Shown in pieces: positions 8,932 through 18,858 of a stretch of DNA of 64,000 nucleotides. Both the position numbers and the translations under genes were made by a program. Under the pieces are notes generated by a model. The model did not search any database and was not told the origin of the DNA. It saw only the letters and a program-made list of their open reading frames with translations. Source of the stretch: Bacteroidales bacterium UBA1184 (GTDB lineage: Bacteria; Bacteroidota; Bacteroidia; Bacteroidales; ML635J-15); contig DBYO01000047.1 in assembly GCA_002310235.1 (NCBI GenBank), positions 9,532 through 73,531 on the forward strand, given 5' to 3'. Positions within the stretch are counted from its first letter, which is position 1. Each line of letters opens with the position of its first letter.

Positions 8932-10236
8932 ATGGGAAACATTGTAGCAATAGTAGGAAGACCGAATGTTGGTAAATCGACATTCTTCAATAGATTGATA
9001 GAACGCCGTGAGGCGATAGTGAACGATGAAAGCGGTGTAACTCGCGATCGTCTTTACGGGCATTGCTTCTGGAATGGAAAGACATTTTCCGTTGTCGATA
9101 CCGGCGGATATGTTGAAAATTCGACCGATGTGTTCGAGCGCGAAATCTCCAAACAGGTGCTGATTGCCATCGAGGAGGCCGATGCTGTGATGTTTATGGT
9201 CGATGTTGATATGGGTCTTACCGACCTTGATGTTGCCGTAGCCGACATTCTCCGTTCGTCGAAAAAGCCAGTTTTCCTAGTGGTGAACAAGGTCGATTCG
9301 AACAAGAAGATTGTCAATAGCTACGAGTTCTACAACCTTGGACTTGGCGAGTTGTATTGCATTTCGGCTATAACTGGCACTGGCACTGGCGAATTGCTTG
9401 ATGCCGTTGTCAAGGCATTGCCCGACAAGCCCAACGACGAGGAACTTGAACTTCCGCGCATTACTATTGTTGGTCGCCCGAATGTCGGCAAGTCGTCGCT
9501 TACAAATGTGCTCATAGGCGAGGAGAGGAACATTGTCACCAATGTTGCCGGCACAACCCGCGATTCCATAAATACACGCTACAACAAGTACGGCTACGAC
9601 TTTATGCTTGTCGATACGGCTGGTGTACGCCGCAAGAGCAAGGTTTCCGAAGATTTGGAATTCTACTCGGTGATGCGTTCAATCCGTGCCATCGAAAATT
9701 CCGATGTCTGCCTGCTGATGATTGACGCCGAGCAGGGCTGGGAGTCGCAGGACCAGAACATCCTCAATCTTATTCGCAAGAACAAGAAGGGCATTGTCAT
9801 TCTTGTCAACAAGTGGGACCTCATAGAGAAGGATAGCAACACGCTCAAGGAATACCGCGAGTTCATACAGGAAAGGATTGCTCCGTTCAACGATATTCCA
9901 ATTCTTTTCATTTCGGCACTCACCAAGCAGCGTATCAGCGACGTGCTCAGCACCGCAATGCAGGTTTACGAAAACCGCATCCAGCGCATCCCGACGGGCA
10001 AACTCAACGAGGTTATGCTTGAGGCAATCGAGAATTTCCCGCCTCCATCAACCAAGGGCAAGTACATAAAGATAAAGTATGTCACCCAGTTGCCTACACC
10101 AACGCCGGTGTTTGCCTTCTTCGCAAACCTGCCGCAGTACATCAAGGAACCATACAAGCGTTATCTCGAAAACCAGCTCCGCGAGAACTTCAATCTGACA
10201 GGTGTGCCTATAGTGTTGGTATTCAGGGATAAGTAG
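8932..10236 (+). CDS. der: Ribosome-assembly GTPase Der (EngA)
   Basis: A 434-residue protein with two tandem GTPase domains, unique to Der, which acts in 50S subunit maturation. The first P-loop GRPNVGKST is at residues 9-17 and the second, GRPNVGKSS, at ~181-189. DTGG and NKVD serve the first domain; DTAG and NKWD serve the second. The C-terminal KH-like domain ([18 protein letters not shown]) completes the family length. Spacing from the upstream membrane-protein gene is only 16 bases. Confidence 0.97.
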   Translation: MGNIVAIVGRPNVGKSTFFNRLIERREAIVNDESGVTRDRLYGHCFWNGKTFSVVDTGGYVENSTDVFEREISKQVLIAIEEADAVMFMVDVDMGLTDLDVAVADILRSSKKPVFLVVNKVDSNKKIVNSYEFYNLGLGELYCISAITGTGTGELLDAVVKALPDKPNDEELELPRITIVGRPNVGKSSLTNVLIGEERNIVTNVAGTTRDSINTRYNKYGYDFMLVDTAGVRRKSKVSEDLEFYSVMRSIRAIENSDVCLLMIDAEQGWESQDQNILNLIRKNKKGIVILVNKWDLIEKDSNTLKEYREFIQERIAPFNDIPILFISALTKQRISDVLSTAMQVYENRIQRIPTGKLNEVMLEAIENFPPPSTKGKYIKIKYVTQLPTPTPVFAFFANLPQYIKEPYKRYLENQLRENFNLTGVPIVLVFRDK

Positions 10237-10245
10237 AAATAATAA

Positions 10246-10261
10246 TTTGCTAATTAGCAAA
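10246..10261 (+). promoter_or_regulatory. 16-bp perfect palindrome overlapping a -33 element
   Basis: TTTGCTAATTAGCAAA is a perfect dyad. Its first four bases, TTTG, lie exactly 19 bases before the TATCTTTG box at 10269, so the palindrome covers the probable -33 element of the next gene and could be an operator. Confidence 0.45.
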
Positions 10262-10268
10262 AATCAAT

Positions 10269-10276
10269 TATCTTTG
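10269..10276 (+). promoter_or_regulatory. Promoter -7 box for barrel gene at 10281
   Basis: TATCTTTG lies only 4 bases before ATG 10281, with a second ATG at 10284. Transcription would begin at or next to the start codon, so the message is probably leaderless. Confidence 0.55.
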
Positions 10277-10280
10277 CGCA

Positions 10281-11039
10281 ATGATGAAAAAGTTATTGAT
10301 AATATTACTTGCCGTTATGGCTTTTTCTGTGTCGGCAAAGGCGCAGATTAGGGATACATGCATAAACGTATGGCAGTGCGAGATAAACTATGCATACCAA
10401 TTTTCGTTAACCGACATGAAGGCAAAATACAACCGAAATCCTTCTACAATGGGACTTGGCCTTTCGTTCAAGACAAAGCACAACTGGATTTTCGGATTCG
10501 AAGGAAGCTACCTGTGGGGTGGTTACGATGATGGTGGCAATTCTATTCTGCGAGGTATTATGACCCAGTCTGGAAACATAATAAATACATACGGAGAATA
10601 TGGTTCAGTGGCTATGACTCAATCAGGGTTTTATGTAGGATTGAAAACAGGTCGTGTTTTCGCATTCAAAAAGCCCAATCCTAATTCGGGCATTGTGCTA
10701 AACGTTGGAGTTGGAATGCTTGAACACCATATTCGTATAGAAAACCGTTCAAACAACACTCCACCAGTACTAGGCGATTATAAAAAAGGTTACGATGGCT
10801 TGCGAAACGGTATCGCACTGCGTGGTTTCTTAGGTTATCAGTTCCTCAGCAACAAAAAATTGATTAACTTCTATGGCGGCGTTGAATATACTTTTGCCTG
10901 GACAAAGTCAATTCGCAACTACGATTTCAACCTACGTGGCAAGGACGGAACCTTGTATCACGATTCTATGATTGGAATACGCGTAGGCTGGATTTTGCCG
11001 GTTTATCGTCATGCTCCTGAAGAATATTACTACTATTAA
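10281..11039 (+). CDS. Outer-membrane beta-barrel-like protein, unknown function
   Basis: A 252-residue protein with a signal peptide (MMKKLLIILLAVMAFSVSAKA). Barrel-like strands follow, such as MGLGLSFKTKHNWIFGFEGSY and FYGGVEYTFAW, with GIRVGWILPVYR near the end. The family is not recognised. Both ATG 10281 and ATG 10284 are possible starts given the tight promoter spacing. It stops 2 bases before waaA, so waaA and lnt could be transcribed from its promoter. Confidence 0.65.
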   Translation: MMKKLLIILLAVMAFSVSAKAQIRDTCINVWQCEINYAYQFSLTDMKAKYNRNPSTMGLGLSFKTKHNWIFGFEGSYLWGGYDDGGNSILRGIMTQSGNIINTYGEYGSVAMTQSGFYVGLKTGRVFAFKKPNPNSGIVLNVGVGMLEHHIRIENRSNNTPPVLGDYKKGYDGLRNGIALRGFLGYQFLSNKKLINFYGGVEYTFAWTKSIRNYDFNLRGKDGTLYHDSMIGIRVGWILPVYRHAPEEYYYY

Positions 11040-11041
11040 CG

Positions 11042-12268
11042 ATGAAATTCTTCTATTTTCTCTGCATTCGCGCTTATTTCCTTGCTGTTAGGCTTGCTGC
11101 TCCGTTCAATCGTAAGGCGAAATTGATGGTGGCTGGACGAAAGGACTGGGAGAAAAATCTACGTGCGAAAATAGAGCAAGATCAGAAATATGTATGGTTT
11201 CACGCGGCTTCGCTTGGCGAATTCGAGCAGGGTCGTCCGTTGATAGAACGTTACAAGCGCGAAGGGAAGAAAATAGTGTTAACTTTTTTCAGCCCAAGCG
11301 GCTACGAGGTGCGCAAAAACTACGACAAGGCCGATATTGTATGTTATCTTCCGTTCGACAGTAAGCGCAATGCTCGAAAATTCATCGAAATAATAAATCC
11401 CGAGTTCGCTGTTTTTGTAAAATACGAGTTCTGGTACTGCATGATACGCGAACTTGCAAGACGAAAAATAAACGTGTATCTCATCTCGGGCATTTTCCGC
11501 AGCGGACAGATTTTCTTCCGTCCGTGGGGAAAGTTTTACCGCAAGGTTCTTACCGATTTCGCATGGATGTTTGTGCAGGACGACAATTCCAAGAATCTGC
11601 TTGAGTCGGCTGGTGTGAAGAACATATCGGTATGTGGAGATACGCGCATCGACCGTGTTTATCAGATTTCGCACGAGGAGTACGAGAATGAATTTCTTCG
11701 CGAGTTTTACCAGTCGGGCAATGTCATTGTTTGCGGAAGCACCTGGCCACCTGACGAGAAGATTATTTCGCAGTACATAAACACCCACGACAATTTGAAA
11801 GCTGTTATTGTTCCACACGAAATACACGAGGAGCACCTTTCTGCAATAGAAAAGATGTTAGCGAAACCTTGTGTGCGTTTGTCGAAATGCGATGGTGCCA
11901 AGGCTTCGGAACTTTCGTACATAATTGTCGATTCTATGGGAATGCTGTCGAAGATGTACCGCTACGGACGGCTCTCGTATGTGGGCGGTGGCTTCGGTGT
12001 TGGAATCCATAACACTCTCGAGGCAGTGGTTTATGGTATTCCAGTGATTTTCGGTCCCAACTATCGCAAGTTCAAGGAAGCCTTCGACCTTATTGGGTGC
12101 GGAACTGGTTTTTCGGTTTCGTCGTACGACGAGTTTTCGGACATAGTCGAAAAACTGCTTACCGGCGAGGCTAATTATTCTGAATCGTGTGCTCAGGCAA
12201 GAGCATACGTAGAAAAATCCGTGGGTGTTTCCGATTTCATTTACAACAAGATAAACGAATTGCAATGA
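11042..12268 (+). CDS. waaA: 3-deoxy-D-manno-octulosonic acid (Kdo) transferase
   Basis: A 408-residue GT30 enzyme that adds Kdo from CMP-Kdo to lipid IVA during lipid A-core synthesis at the inner membrane. Visible family features: an N-terminal hydrophobic anchor (~residues 3-20); HAASLGEFEQGRPLI carrying the conserved catalytic Glu; TFFSPSGYE; CGSTWPPDEK at the start of the second Rossmann domain; and GGGFGVGIHNTLEA plus FGPNYRKFKEA near the nucleotide-sugar site. The stop overlaps the lnt start by ATGA. The length fits the family. Confidence 0.95.
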   Translation: MKFFYFLCIRAYFLAVRLAAPFNRKAKLMVAGRKDWEKNLRAKIEQDQKYVWFHAASLGEFEQGRPLIERYKREGKKIVLTFFSPSGYEVRKNYDKADIVCYLPFDSKRNARKFIEIINPEFAVFVKYEFWYCMIRELARRKINVYLISGIFRSGQIFFRPWGKFYRKVLTDFAWMFVQDDNSKNLLESAGVKNISVCGDTRIDRVYQISHEEYENEFLREFYQSGNVIVCGSTWPPDEKIISQYINTHDNLKAVIVPHEIHEEHLSAIEKMLAKPCVRLSKCDGAKASELSYIIVDSMGMLSKMYRYGRLSYVGGGFGVGIHNTLEAVVYGIPVIFGPNYRKFKEAFDLIGCGTGFSVSSYDEFSDIVEKLLTGEANYSESCAQARAYVEKSVGVSDFIYNKINELQ

Positions 12269-13902
12269 AAAAACTCAATGTTGCCATCCGATTTGCCTTG
12301 TGTCTGCTGTCGGCATTGCTGCTGAGCGCAGGTTGGTTCAATCTGCATTTGCCGTGGCTTGTGCTTGTGGGCTTCGTCCCTATGCTTATCCTGATGCAGA
12401 ATATCATTGATGAGAACGGCAAGCACGGAGGAGCAAAGTTTTTCGGCTATTCGTATCTGATATTTGTACTTTGGAACTTAATCACAACCTGGTGGGTCTA
12501 CTTTGCTAGTCCAGCAGGCGTGTTTATGGCTGTGCTTGCATCGTCGCTGCTGATGTCGCTGGTGATGAGGATAGTATATGCACTGTGGAAACGCGGTGGA
12601 GAGAAGGTAGGACTTATTGCATTCGTGAGCTGCTATGTGGCTTTCGAATACCTGTTTATGAACAGCGAGATTGCATGGCCGTGGCTAGTGCTTGGCAACT
12701 CGTTTGCCAACGATGTGATGTTTGTGCAGTGGTACGAATTCACTGGACACCTTGGTGGTTCGGCTTGGATTCTTACTGCCAATGCTCTGTTGTACAAAAT
12801 GCTGACGGTTAGGTTGAAAAAAGAAATGATGACCTTGCCGCTTGCTCTTTCTACGACCTTGCTCATTTTTGTCCCGATAATTTCTTCCGTCATCCGCTAC
12901 TATACATACACAGAAAAGGAAAATCCGCAGAATGTTGTTGTAATTCAGCCGAATATCGACCCGTGGGGCGAAAAATTTGATGAGAATACCTTCGGTTCGC
13001 AGATTGAAAATATACTCGACATAGCCGCTACCTACGGCAATGCCGAGACCGACTATTTTGTCGCACCCGAAACTGCATTGAACAATACCATCCAGGAAGA
13101 CTATATGCAGGGCAATTCATCGCTTGTGGCAGTGCGCAAGTTTATGGCTGACTATCCGAAAGCCAAGTTCGTAGTTGGTGCGACCACTTTCAAGGTCTAT
13201 TATCACAAGAATGGCGACAAGGCCTACGATGGCACTTCCATTACCGAAACTGCTCGCGAAATTGGCGAAAACGACCACTATGACATCTACAATGTCTCGA
13301 TGCAGGTCGATTCTGGACCGTATGTGCAGATTTATCGCAAGAGCAAGCTGGTTCCCGGTGCCGAAATACTTCCGTACATACGCGTTTTCGGCTTCCTCAG
13401 CGACCTTATGACCGACCTTGGAGGAATGAGTGGTAGTCACGGACGACAGGAACATCCGACAGCGTTTACAAACGATGTAAGCGGTGTAAAGGTCGGTGTG
13501 CCGGTGTGCTACGAATCGGCATTTGGCGAACATTGCGGTGGTTTTGTTGAGGATGGCGCACAGATGATTTTCGTCATCACCAACGATGGCTGGTGGCGCG
13601 ACACTCCCGGCTATCGCCAGCACTGCAGTTTCTCGCGTCTGCGTGCCGTTGAGACACGCCGTAGCATTGCACGAAGTGCCAATACTGGCATAAGTTGCAT
13701 CATCAATCAGCGTGGCGATGTAGTTGAATCGCTCGGCTGGTGGCAGCGCGGTGGCATTGCCGCAACAATAAACGCCAACGACAAGCTTACCTTCTACTCT
13801 AAGTACGGCGACTACATTGCCCGCATGTGCTGCGTAGTTTCAGCGATACTTATTCTTATGCAGATTGTCGCAGGAATAAGGAGAAAGTTGAAGAAGGAAT
13901 AA
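12265..13902 (+). CDS. lnt: Apolipoprotein N-acyltransferase
   Basis: A 545-residue protein that N-acylates the lipidated cysteine of mature lipoproteins. ATG 12265 overlaps the waaA stop (ATGA); the longer frame back to 12187 lies inside waaA and is rejected. The first ~215 residues hold about six membrane segments, followed by a periplasmic nitrilase domain. The catalytic triad is visible: E269 (in APETALN), K359 (in IYRKSKLVPG) and C415 (in VPVCYESAFGE). A last hydrophobic helix lies near the C-terminus (MCCVVSAILILMQIVAG). It matters for the many lipoproteins encoded nearby. Confidence 0.95.
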   Translation: MKKLNVAIRFALCLLSALLLSAGWFNLHLPWLVLVGFVPMLILMQNIIDENGKHGGAKFFGYSYLIFVLWNLITTWWVYFASPAGVFMAVLASSLLMSLVMRIVYALWKRGGEKVGLIAFVSCYVAFEYLFMNSEIAWPWLVLGNSFANDVMFVQWYEFTGHLGGSAWILTANALLYKMLTVRLKKEMMTLPLALSTTLLIFVPIISSVIRYYTYTEKENPQNVVVIQPNIDPWGEKFDENTFGSQIENILDIAATYGNAETDYFVAPETALNNTIQEDYMQGNSSLVAVRKFMADYPKAKFVVGATTFKVYYHKNGDKAYDGTSITETAREIGENDHYDIYNVSMQVDSGPYVQIYRKSKLVPGAEILPYIRVFGFLSDLMTDLGGMSGSHGRQEHPTAFTNDVSGVKVGVPVCYESAFGEHCGGFVEDGAQMIFVITNDGWWRDTPGYRQHCSFSRLRAVETRRSIARSANTGISCIINQRGDVVESLGWWQRGGIAATINANDKLTFYSKYGDYIARMCCVVSAILILMQIVAGIRRKLKKE

Positions 13903-14118
13903 GTCAAACGCTCTTTCTGTGCTCAAAGTCATGCAGATATTGTTTCTGCATATAATTCGTATAAGCGTCTGGGATGATTATGGGGGATGATCTTATATTA
14001 CATCCGAGTTCTATGCCGTCAATTAGTATTTATCCTAATCTCACATCATTTTCGTAATTAACACCCACTTTGTTAATTAAAAATATAATATAGGTCAGAT
14101 TTTGGCGTAGCGGTGTTG

Positions 14119-14126
14119 TATTTTTG
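14119..14126 (+). promoter_or_regulatory. Promoter -7 box for parE
   Basis: TATTTTTG, 21 bases before ATG 14148. It places the real start at 14148 rather than the in-frame start at 14124, which falls inside the box. Confidence 0.55.
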
Positions 14127-14147
14127 CAAAGCAAAAATTTTTGTTCA

Positions 14148-16052
14148 ATGGCAGAAAACAACAACATAAGCAATTACACCGACGACAACATTCGCACCCT
14201 CGAAGATCGTGATCATGTGCGCTTACGTCCGGGAATGTATATCGGAAAACTTGGCGATGGCACACATAGCGACGACGGAATTTATGTGCTTATTAAAGAA
14301 GCGCTTGATAATTCTATTGACGAATTCCGTATGGGCGAAGGAAAAAATATCAACATTACGGTGAAGGATGGTAAAGTTACGGTAAGAGATTTTGGTCGTG
14401 GAATTCCGCAAGGTTTTAATAAAGATGGCCACGATGTAATGATTATTGCAACTTCTAAATTAAATTCCGGAGCAAAATACGATTCAAAAGCATTTAAAAA
14501 ATCTGTTGGATTGAATGGTGTTGGTCTTAAAGCAGTAAACTTTTTGTCTTGGAAGTTCTCCATTCAGTCTTGGCGTGACGGAAAAACTCGTCGATTAGAT
14601 TATAAACAAGGTATTTTGGTTTCTGATTCTGGAATTATTGACGATACTGAAAATCAACAACGCGGAACGTACATTGAATTTGAACCAGATAAAAGCAAAG
14701 GTATTTTTGAAAATTACGTTTTCCGTGATGATTTTATTGAACAGATTATTCGTAACTATTCATATTTAAATACGGGGTTAACAATCAATTATAATGGGCA
14801 AAAATTCATCTCAAAAAATGGCTTGCTCGATTTGTTAACAGATCGCATAACTTCCGAACCTCTTTATCCAATCATTCATCTTAAAGCTGATGATATTGAA
14901 ATTGCATTTACGCATAGCGACCAATATGGCGAGGAATATTATTCGTTTGTAAACGGACAATACACCTCGCAGGGCGGTACTCATCAGAGCTCATTCAAGG
15001 AACACATTGCCCGCACCATCAAGGAATACTACGGAAAGAATTTCGAGCCGCAGGATATACGTAGCGGAATCGTGGCTGCCATTGCAATAAATGTCATTGA
15101 ACCTACCTTCGAAAGCCAGACAAAAATCAAGCTCGGCTCTACAAACATGGCACCCGAGAAGGACGGAGATGGCAATACTTATCCGCTGTCGGGCGTTAGC
15201 GTCAACAAGTTCATCGGCGACTTCATTAAGCGCGAGGTTGACAACTATCTGCACAAGAACAAGGAAATTTCCGACAGAATGCTCGAGAAAATCCAGTCAT
15301 CCGAAAAGGAACGCAAGGCAATGTCGGGCGTGCAGAAACTTGCTCGCGAAAAAGCTAAGAAAGTCAGCTTGCACAACGAAAAACTTCGCGATTGTCGCAT
15401 CCACTACAACAGCAACAATCCTCGTCGCGACGAGAGTACAATATTCATCACCGAGGGTGATTCGGCAAGCGGTTCAATCACCAAGAGCCGTGACGTTACC
15501 ACTCAGGCGGTGTTCAGTTTACGCGGTAAGCCGCTCAACTCCTATGGAAAGACCAAGAAGGTTGTTTACGAAAACGATGAGTTCAATCTTTTGCAGGCCG
15601 CCCTTAATATTGAAGAAGGCATTGAAAATATCCGGTACAAAAATATAGTAATTGCTACCGATGCCGATGTTGATGGTATGCACATAAGGTTGCTGCTGAT
15701 AACGTTCTTCTTGCAATTCTTTCCTGAAGTTGTAAAGAATGATCATCTTTTTATCCTCGAAACACCGCTCTTCCGTGTGCGTAACAAGCAGGAAACCAAG
15801 TATTGCTACACAGAGTCGGAGCGCGATGAGGCACAGAAGAAGATTAAAAATTCGGAAACTACCCGATTCAAAGGTCTCGGTGAAATCAACTGGCAGGAAT
15901 TCAAGAACTTCATCGGTCCCGATATGAAGCTTTCTCCCGTTACCTTGTCGAAGGACGACAACATAAAAGCATTGCTCGAATATTTCATGGGCAACAACAC
16001 TCAAGAACGACAGAACTTCATTATCGAGAACCTTAGAATGGAGGAAGACTAA
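14148..16052 (+). CDS. parE: DNA topoisomerase IV subunit B (type IIA ATPase subunit)
   Basis: A 634-residue protein. The GHKL ATPase domain shows [10 protein letters not shown] (Asn for Mg-ATP), DFGRGIP and [11 protein letters not shown]; the TOPRIM domain shows [11 protein letters not shown] and [10 protein letters not shown] (acidic metal-binding residues). The adjoining A subunit and the short length place it with topoisomerase IV rather than gyrase. The gene is a compositional mosaic: from about 14283 to 14945 codons are AT-rich, and from about 14960 on they match the rest of the window. I counted Lys codons: 18 AAA to 2 AAG in the first block against 10 AAA to 25 AAG after it. The protein motifs stay intact. 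Confidence 0.93.
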   Translation: MAENNNISNYTDDNIRTLEDRDHVRLRPGMYIGKLGDGTHSDDGIYVLIKEALDNSIDEFRMGEGKNINITVKDGKVTVRDFGRGIPQGFNKDGHDVMIIATSKLNSGAKYDSKAFKKSVGLNGVGLKAVNFLSWKFSIQSWRDGKTRRLDYKQGILVSDSGIIDDTENQQRGTYIEFEPDKSKGIFENYVFRDDFIEQIIRNYSYLNTGLTINYNGQKFISKNGLLDLLTDRITSEPLYPIIHLKADDIEIAFTHSDQYGEEYYSFVNGQYTSQGGTHQSSFKEHIARTIKEYYGKNFEPQDIRSGIVAAIAINVIEPTFESQTKIKLGSTNMAPEKDGDGNTYPLSGVSVNKFIGDFIKREVDNYLHKNKEISDRMLEKIQSSEKERKAMSGVQKLAREKAKKVSLHNEKLRDCRIHYNSNNPRRDESTIFITEGDSASGSITKSRDVTTQAVFSLRGKPLNSYGKTKKVVYENDEFNLLQAALNIEEGIENIRYKNIVIATDADVDGMHIRLLLITFFLQFFPEVVKNDHLFILETPLFRVRNKQETKYCYTESERDEAQKKIKNSETTRFKGLGEINWQEFKNFIGPDMKLSPVTLSKDDNIKALLEYFMGNNTQERQNFIIENLRMEED

Positions 16053-16064
16053 AAACTGAAAATT

Positions 16065-18695
16065 ATGGATGACGAAAACAAAAATATACAGCAGGACGAT
16101 ACCAAGGCTATCGAGGTGGAACTCAACCCCGAAACTGGTGTCACCATTACCCGCATGAAAAACATGTTTCAGAACTGGTTTCTGGACTATGCTTCATACG
16201 TAATTCTCGAGCGTGCCGTACCGCACATCTACGATGGTTTGAAACCTGTACAGCGCCGTATCCTTCACGCAATGAAGCAGATTGATGATGGCCGTTTCAA
16301 CAAGGTAGCAAACATAGTCGGTCAAACCATGCAGTACCACCCTCACGGCGATGCCGCAATTGGAGGCGCATTGGTTCAGCTCGGACAAAAGGATCTGCTT
16401 ATCGATACTCAGGGTAACTGGGGTAACATTCTTACTGGCGACAGCGCAGCAGCTCCGCGTTACATCGAGGCTCGTCTTTCGAAGTTTGCCCTCGAGGTGG
16501 CTTTCAACAACAAGACCACCTTCTGGAAGGATTCGTACGACGGACGTAAGCAAGAACCTATAAATCTGCCGATTAAATTCCCATTGCTGCTTGCTCAAGG
16601 TGTTGAAGGTATTGCCGTAGGTCTCAACTCGATAGTTCTGCCGCACAATTTCAACGAACTGCTCGACGGTTGTATCGCAGTGCTTAGGGACGAGCCTGTG
16701 CAGCTTTATCCCGATTTTCCGACTGGTGGACTTATCGATGTAAGCCGCTACAACGATGGTCAGCGTGGAGGAAAACTGCTCATCCGTGCCAGAATCGAAA
16801 AGGTTGACAAGAAAACTCTTGCCATAAGGGAAATCCCTTACGGGCAGACCACCAGCGGAATCATCGACACAATCTTGAAGGCCAACGAAAAGGGCAAAAT
16901 CAAAATCAAGAAGGTTGATGACAACACCGCCGAAAATGCCGAAATCGTTATCGAACTTCAGGCAGGTGTTTCTGCAGATGTTACCATTGATGCACTTTAT
17001 GCATTTACAAACTGCCAAGTTTCAATTTCACCAAATGCCTGTGTAATTGAGGAGGACAAGCCTCGTTTTGCATCGGTTACCGAAATCCTTGAGGCCTCGG
17101 TGCGCAACACTTTGGAACTGCTCCGTCAAGAACTGAAAATCAAGATGAACGAACTCGAGGAGCAATGGCATTACCAGTCGCTCGAAAAATGGTTCATCGA
17201 AAAGCGCATCTATAAGGAAAAGGCTTACGAAAATGCTGGATCCAACGATGAGGCAGTCGAGTTCATCCATTCAAAGATTATCGCCCACAAGCTGAAACTT
17301 ATGCGCGAGGTCACAACAGAGGATATTCTGAAGTTGCTCGAAATAAGGATGAAACGCATTCTCCGCTTCAACATCGAGAAGGCCGACGAGGATTTGATAG
17401 CAATACAGGAGCAGATAAAGGCCGTACAAAACGATCTCGACCATATTGTTGATTATACCATAAATTACTACAAGCATATCAAGGAAAAGTACGGCGAAGG
17501 GCGCGACCGTAAGACTGAAATCCGCAACTTCGATTCTATTGATGCAGGCGAGGTCGCTGTTGCAAACGAAAAACTATACTTTAACAAGGAAGAAGGCTTC
17601 GTAGGCTACGGTTTGAAGAAGGATGAATACGTGTGCGACTGCTCCGATATCGACGACATCATTGTCATCCGCGAAGATGGTACATATCAGGTGTCGAAGG
17701 TGTCTGAAAAAGCATTTTTCGGCAAGGGAATCATCCACGTGGCAGTTTACCGCAAGAACGACAAACGCACTATATATAATGTGGTTTACCGCGACGGCAA
17801 GACGGCGACTTCGTACATCAAGCGTTTTGCAATTACCAATGTCATCCGCGACAAGGAATACGATATGACAAAGGGTACTCCAGGTTCCAAGTTGTTGTAT
17901 TTCAAGGCAAATCCAAATGGTGAAGCCGAGGTTATCTCTTGTAAGCTTAAACCTAAGCCAAAGTTGCGCAAGCTTACATTCGAGGTCGATTTCAAGGACA
18001 TTGCCATCAAGAACCGCGATGCTCAAGGTAATATTTTCGCTCGTACCGAAATACATAAGATAACCCAGAAAGAAGAAGGTATCTCTACCCTCGGTGGTCG
18101 TAAGATTTGGTTCGATAAGGATGTTTTGCGTCTGAATGTTGACGGACGCGGACAGTACTTGGGAGAATTCTCCGGAACTGACAAGATTCTAGTCGTTACC
18201 AATGCTGGTGATTGCATTTTCACTAACTTCGACTTGTCGAACCACTACAACGACGACATTCTGATAATAGAGAAGTATAATGCCGACAAGGTTTTCACAG
18301 CCGTTCATTTCGATGCCGAGCAGAATTTCTATTATTTGAAGCGTTTCAATGTTATGGAAATGACTAAACCGCAGTCGTTTGTTTCGGAGTACGAAGGTTC
18401 GTACATGCTTGCCGTCAACGAGGACAAGCATCCGCAACTGAAGATCACCTTTGGCGGCAAGGACGAAAAACGCGAGCCGGAAATTATTGACGCCGAGGAA
18501 TTTATTGGTGTTAAGGGTATCACGGCACGAGGCAAACGACTTACAACTTACGAGGTCAAAGAGATTTGCTTCATCGAACCGCTTGTCAAGCCCGAGGATG
18601 AAATACCAGAGGAGGAACCGCAGGAAGTTCAAACTGCAGAAGTTTCAGACGATAACTTTATGCCAGATAACGGAACGCAAATGAGCCTGTTCTAG
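16065..18695 (+). CDS. parC: DNA topoisomerase IV subunit A
   Basis: An 876-residue protein starting 12 bases after parE. The breakage-reunion domain begins near residue 40 (YASYVILERAVPHIYDGLKP), with QYHPHGD and the catalytic tyrosine in APRYIEARLS (~residue 133). A long coiled-coil region follows, then a C-terminal beta-pinwheel from about residue 500 (KEEGFVGYGLKKDE and later repeats). It ends in an acidic tail with MSLF. With ParE it decatenates daughter chromosomes. Family details fit the Bacteroidota ParC form. Confidence 0.93.
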   Translation: MDDENKNIQQDDTKAIEVELNPETGVTITRMKNMFQNWFLDYASYVILERAVPHIYDGLKPVQRRILHAMKQIDDGRFNKVANIVGQTMQYHPHGDAAIGGALVQLGQKDLLIDTQGNWGNILTGDSAAAPRYIEARLSKFALEVAFNNKTTFWKDSYDGRKQEPINLPIKFPLLLAQGVEGIAVGLNSIVLPHNFNELLDGCIAVLRDEPVQLYPDFPTGGLIDVSRYNDGQRGGKLLIRARIEKVDKKTLAIREIPYGQTTSGIIDTILKANEKGKIKIKKVDDNTAENAEIVIELQAGVSADVTIDALYAFTNCQVSISPNACVIEEDKPRFASVTEILEASVRNTLELLRQELKIKMNELEEQWHYQSLEKWFIEKRIYKEKAYENAGSNDEAVEFIHSKIIAHKLKLMREVTTEDILKLLEIRMKRILRFNIEKADEDLIAIQEQIKAVQNDLDHIVDYTINYYKHIKEKYGEGRDRKTEIRNFDSIDAGEVAVANEKLYFNKEEGFVGYGLKKDEYVCDCSDIDDIIVIREDGTYQVSKVSEKAFFGKGIIHVAVYRKNDKRTIYNVVYRDGKTATSYIKRFAITNVIRDKEYDMTKGTPGSKLLYFKANPNGEAEVISCKLKPKPKLRKLTFEVDFKDIAIKNRDAQGNIFARTEIHKITQKEEGISTLGGRKIWFDKDVLRLNVDGRGQYLGEFSGTDKILVVTNAGDCIFTNFDLSNHYNDDILIIEKYNADKVFTAVHFDAEQNFYYLKRFNVMEMTKPQSFVSEYEGSYMLAVNEDKHPQLKITFGGKDEKREPEIIDAEEFIGVKGITARGKRLTTYEVKEICFIEPLVKPEDEIPEEEPQEVQTAEVSDDNFMPDNGTQMSLF

Positions 18696-18858
18696 TATAA
18701 GCTTCCTAATTATTATCTTTACTCAATCGTTTAAGATTATATAAAAGCGAAAAATATTTTATTGATAACTATTTTGGATATGTCAGGAAAAGTTGTTTAC
18801 TTTGTAGTTGAAAATTGCCTGACAACTAGTATCGACTTAATTTTTAAATTGAACATAT

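Noticed and set aside
16194..17018. Long minus-strand open frame (274 codons) inside parC
   Set aside because: It lies wholly opposite a well-conserved gene, has no promoter or domain-like sequence, and follows the codon structure of parC.
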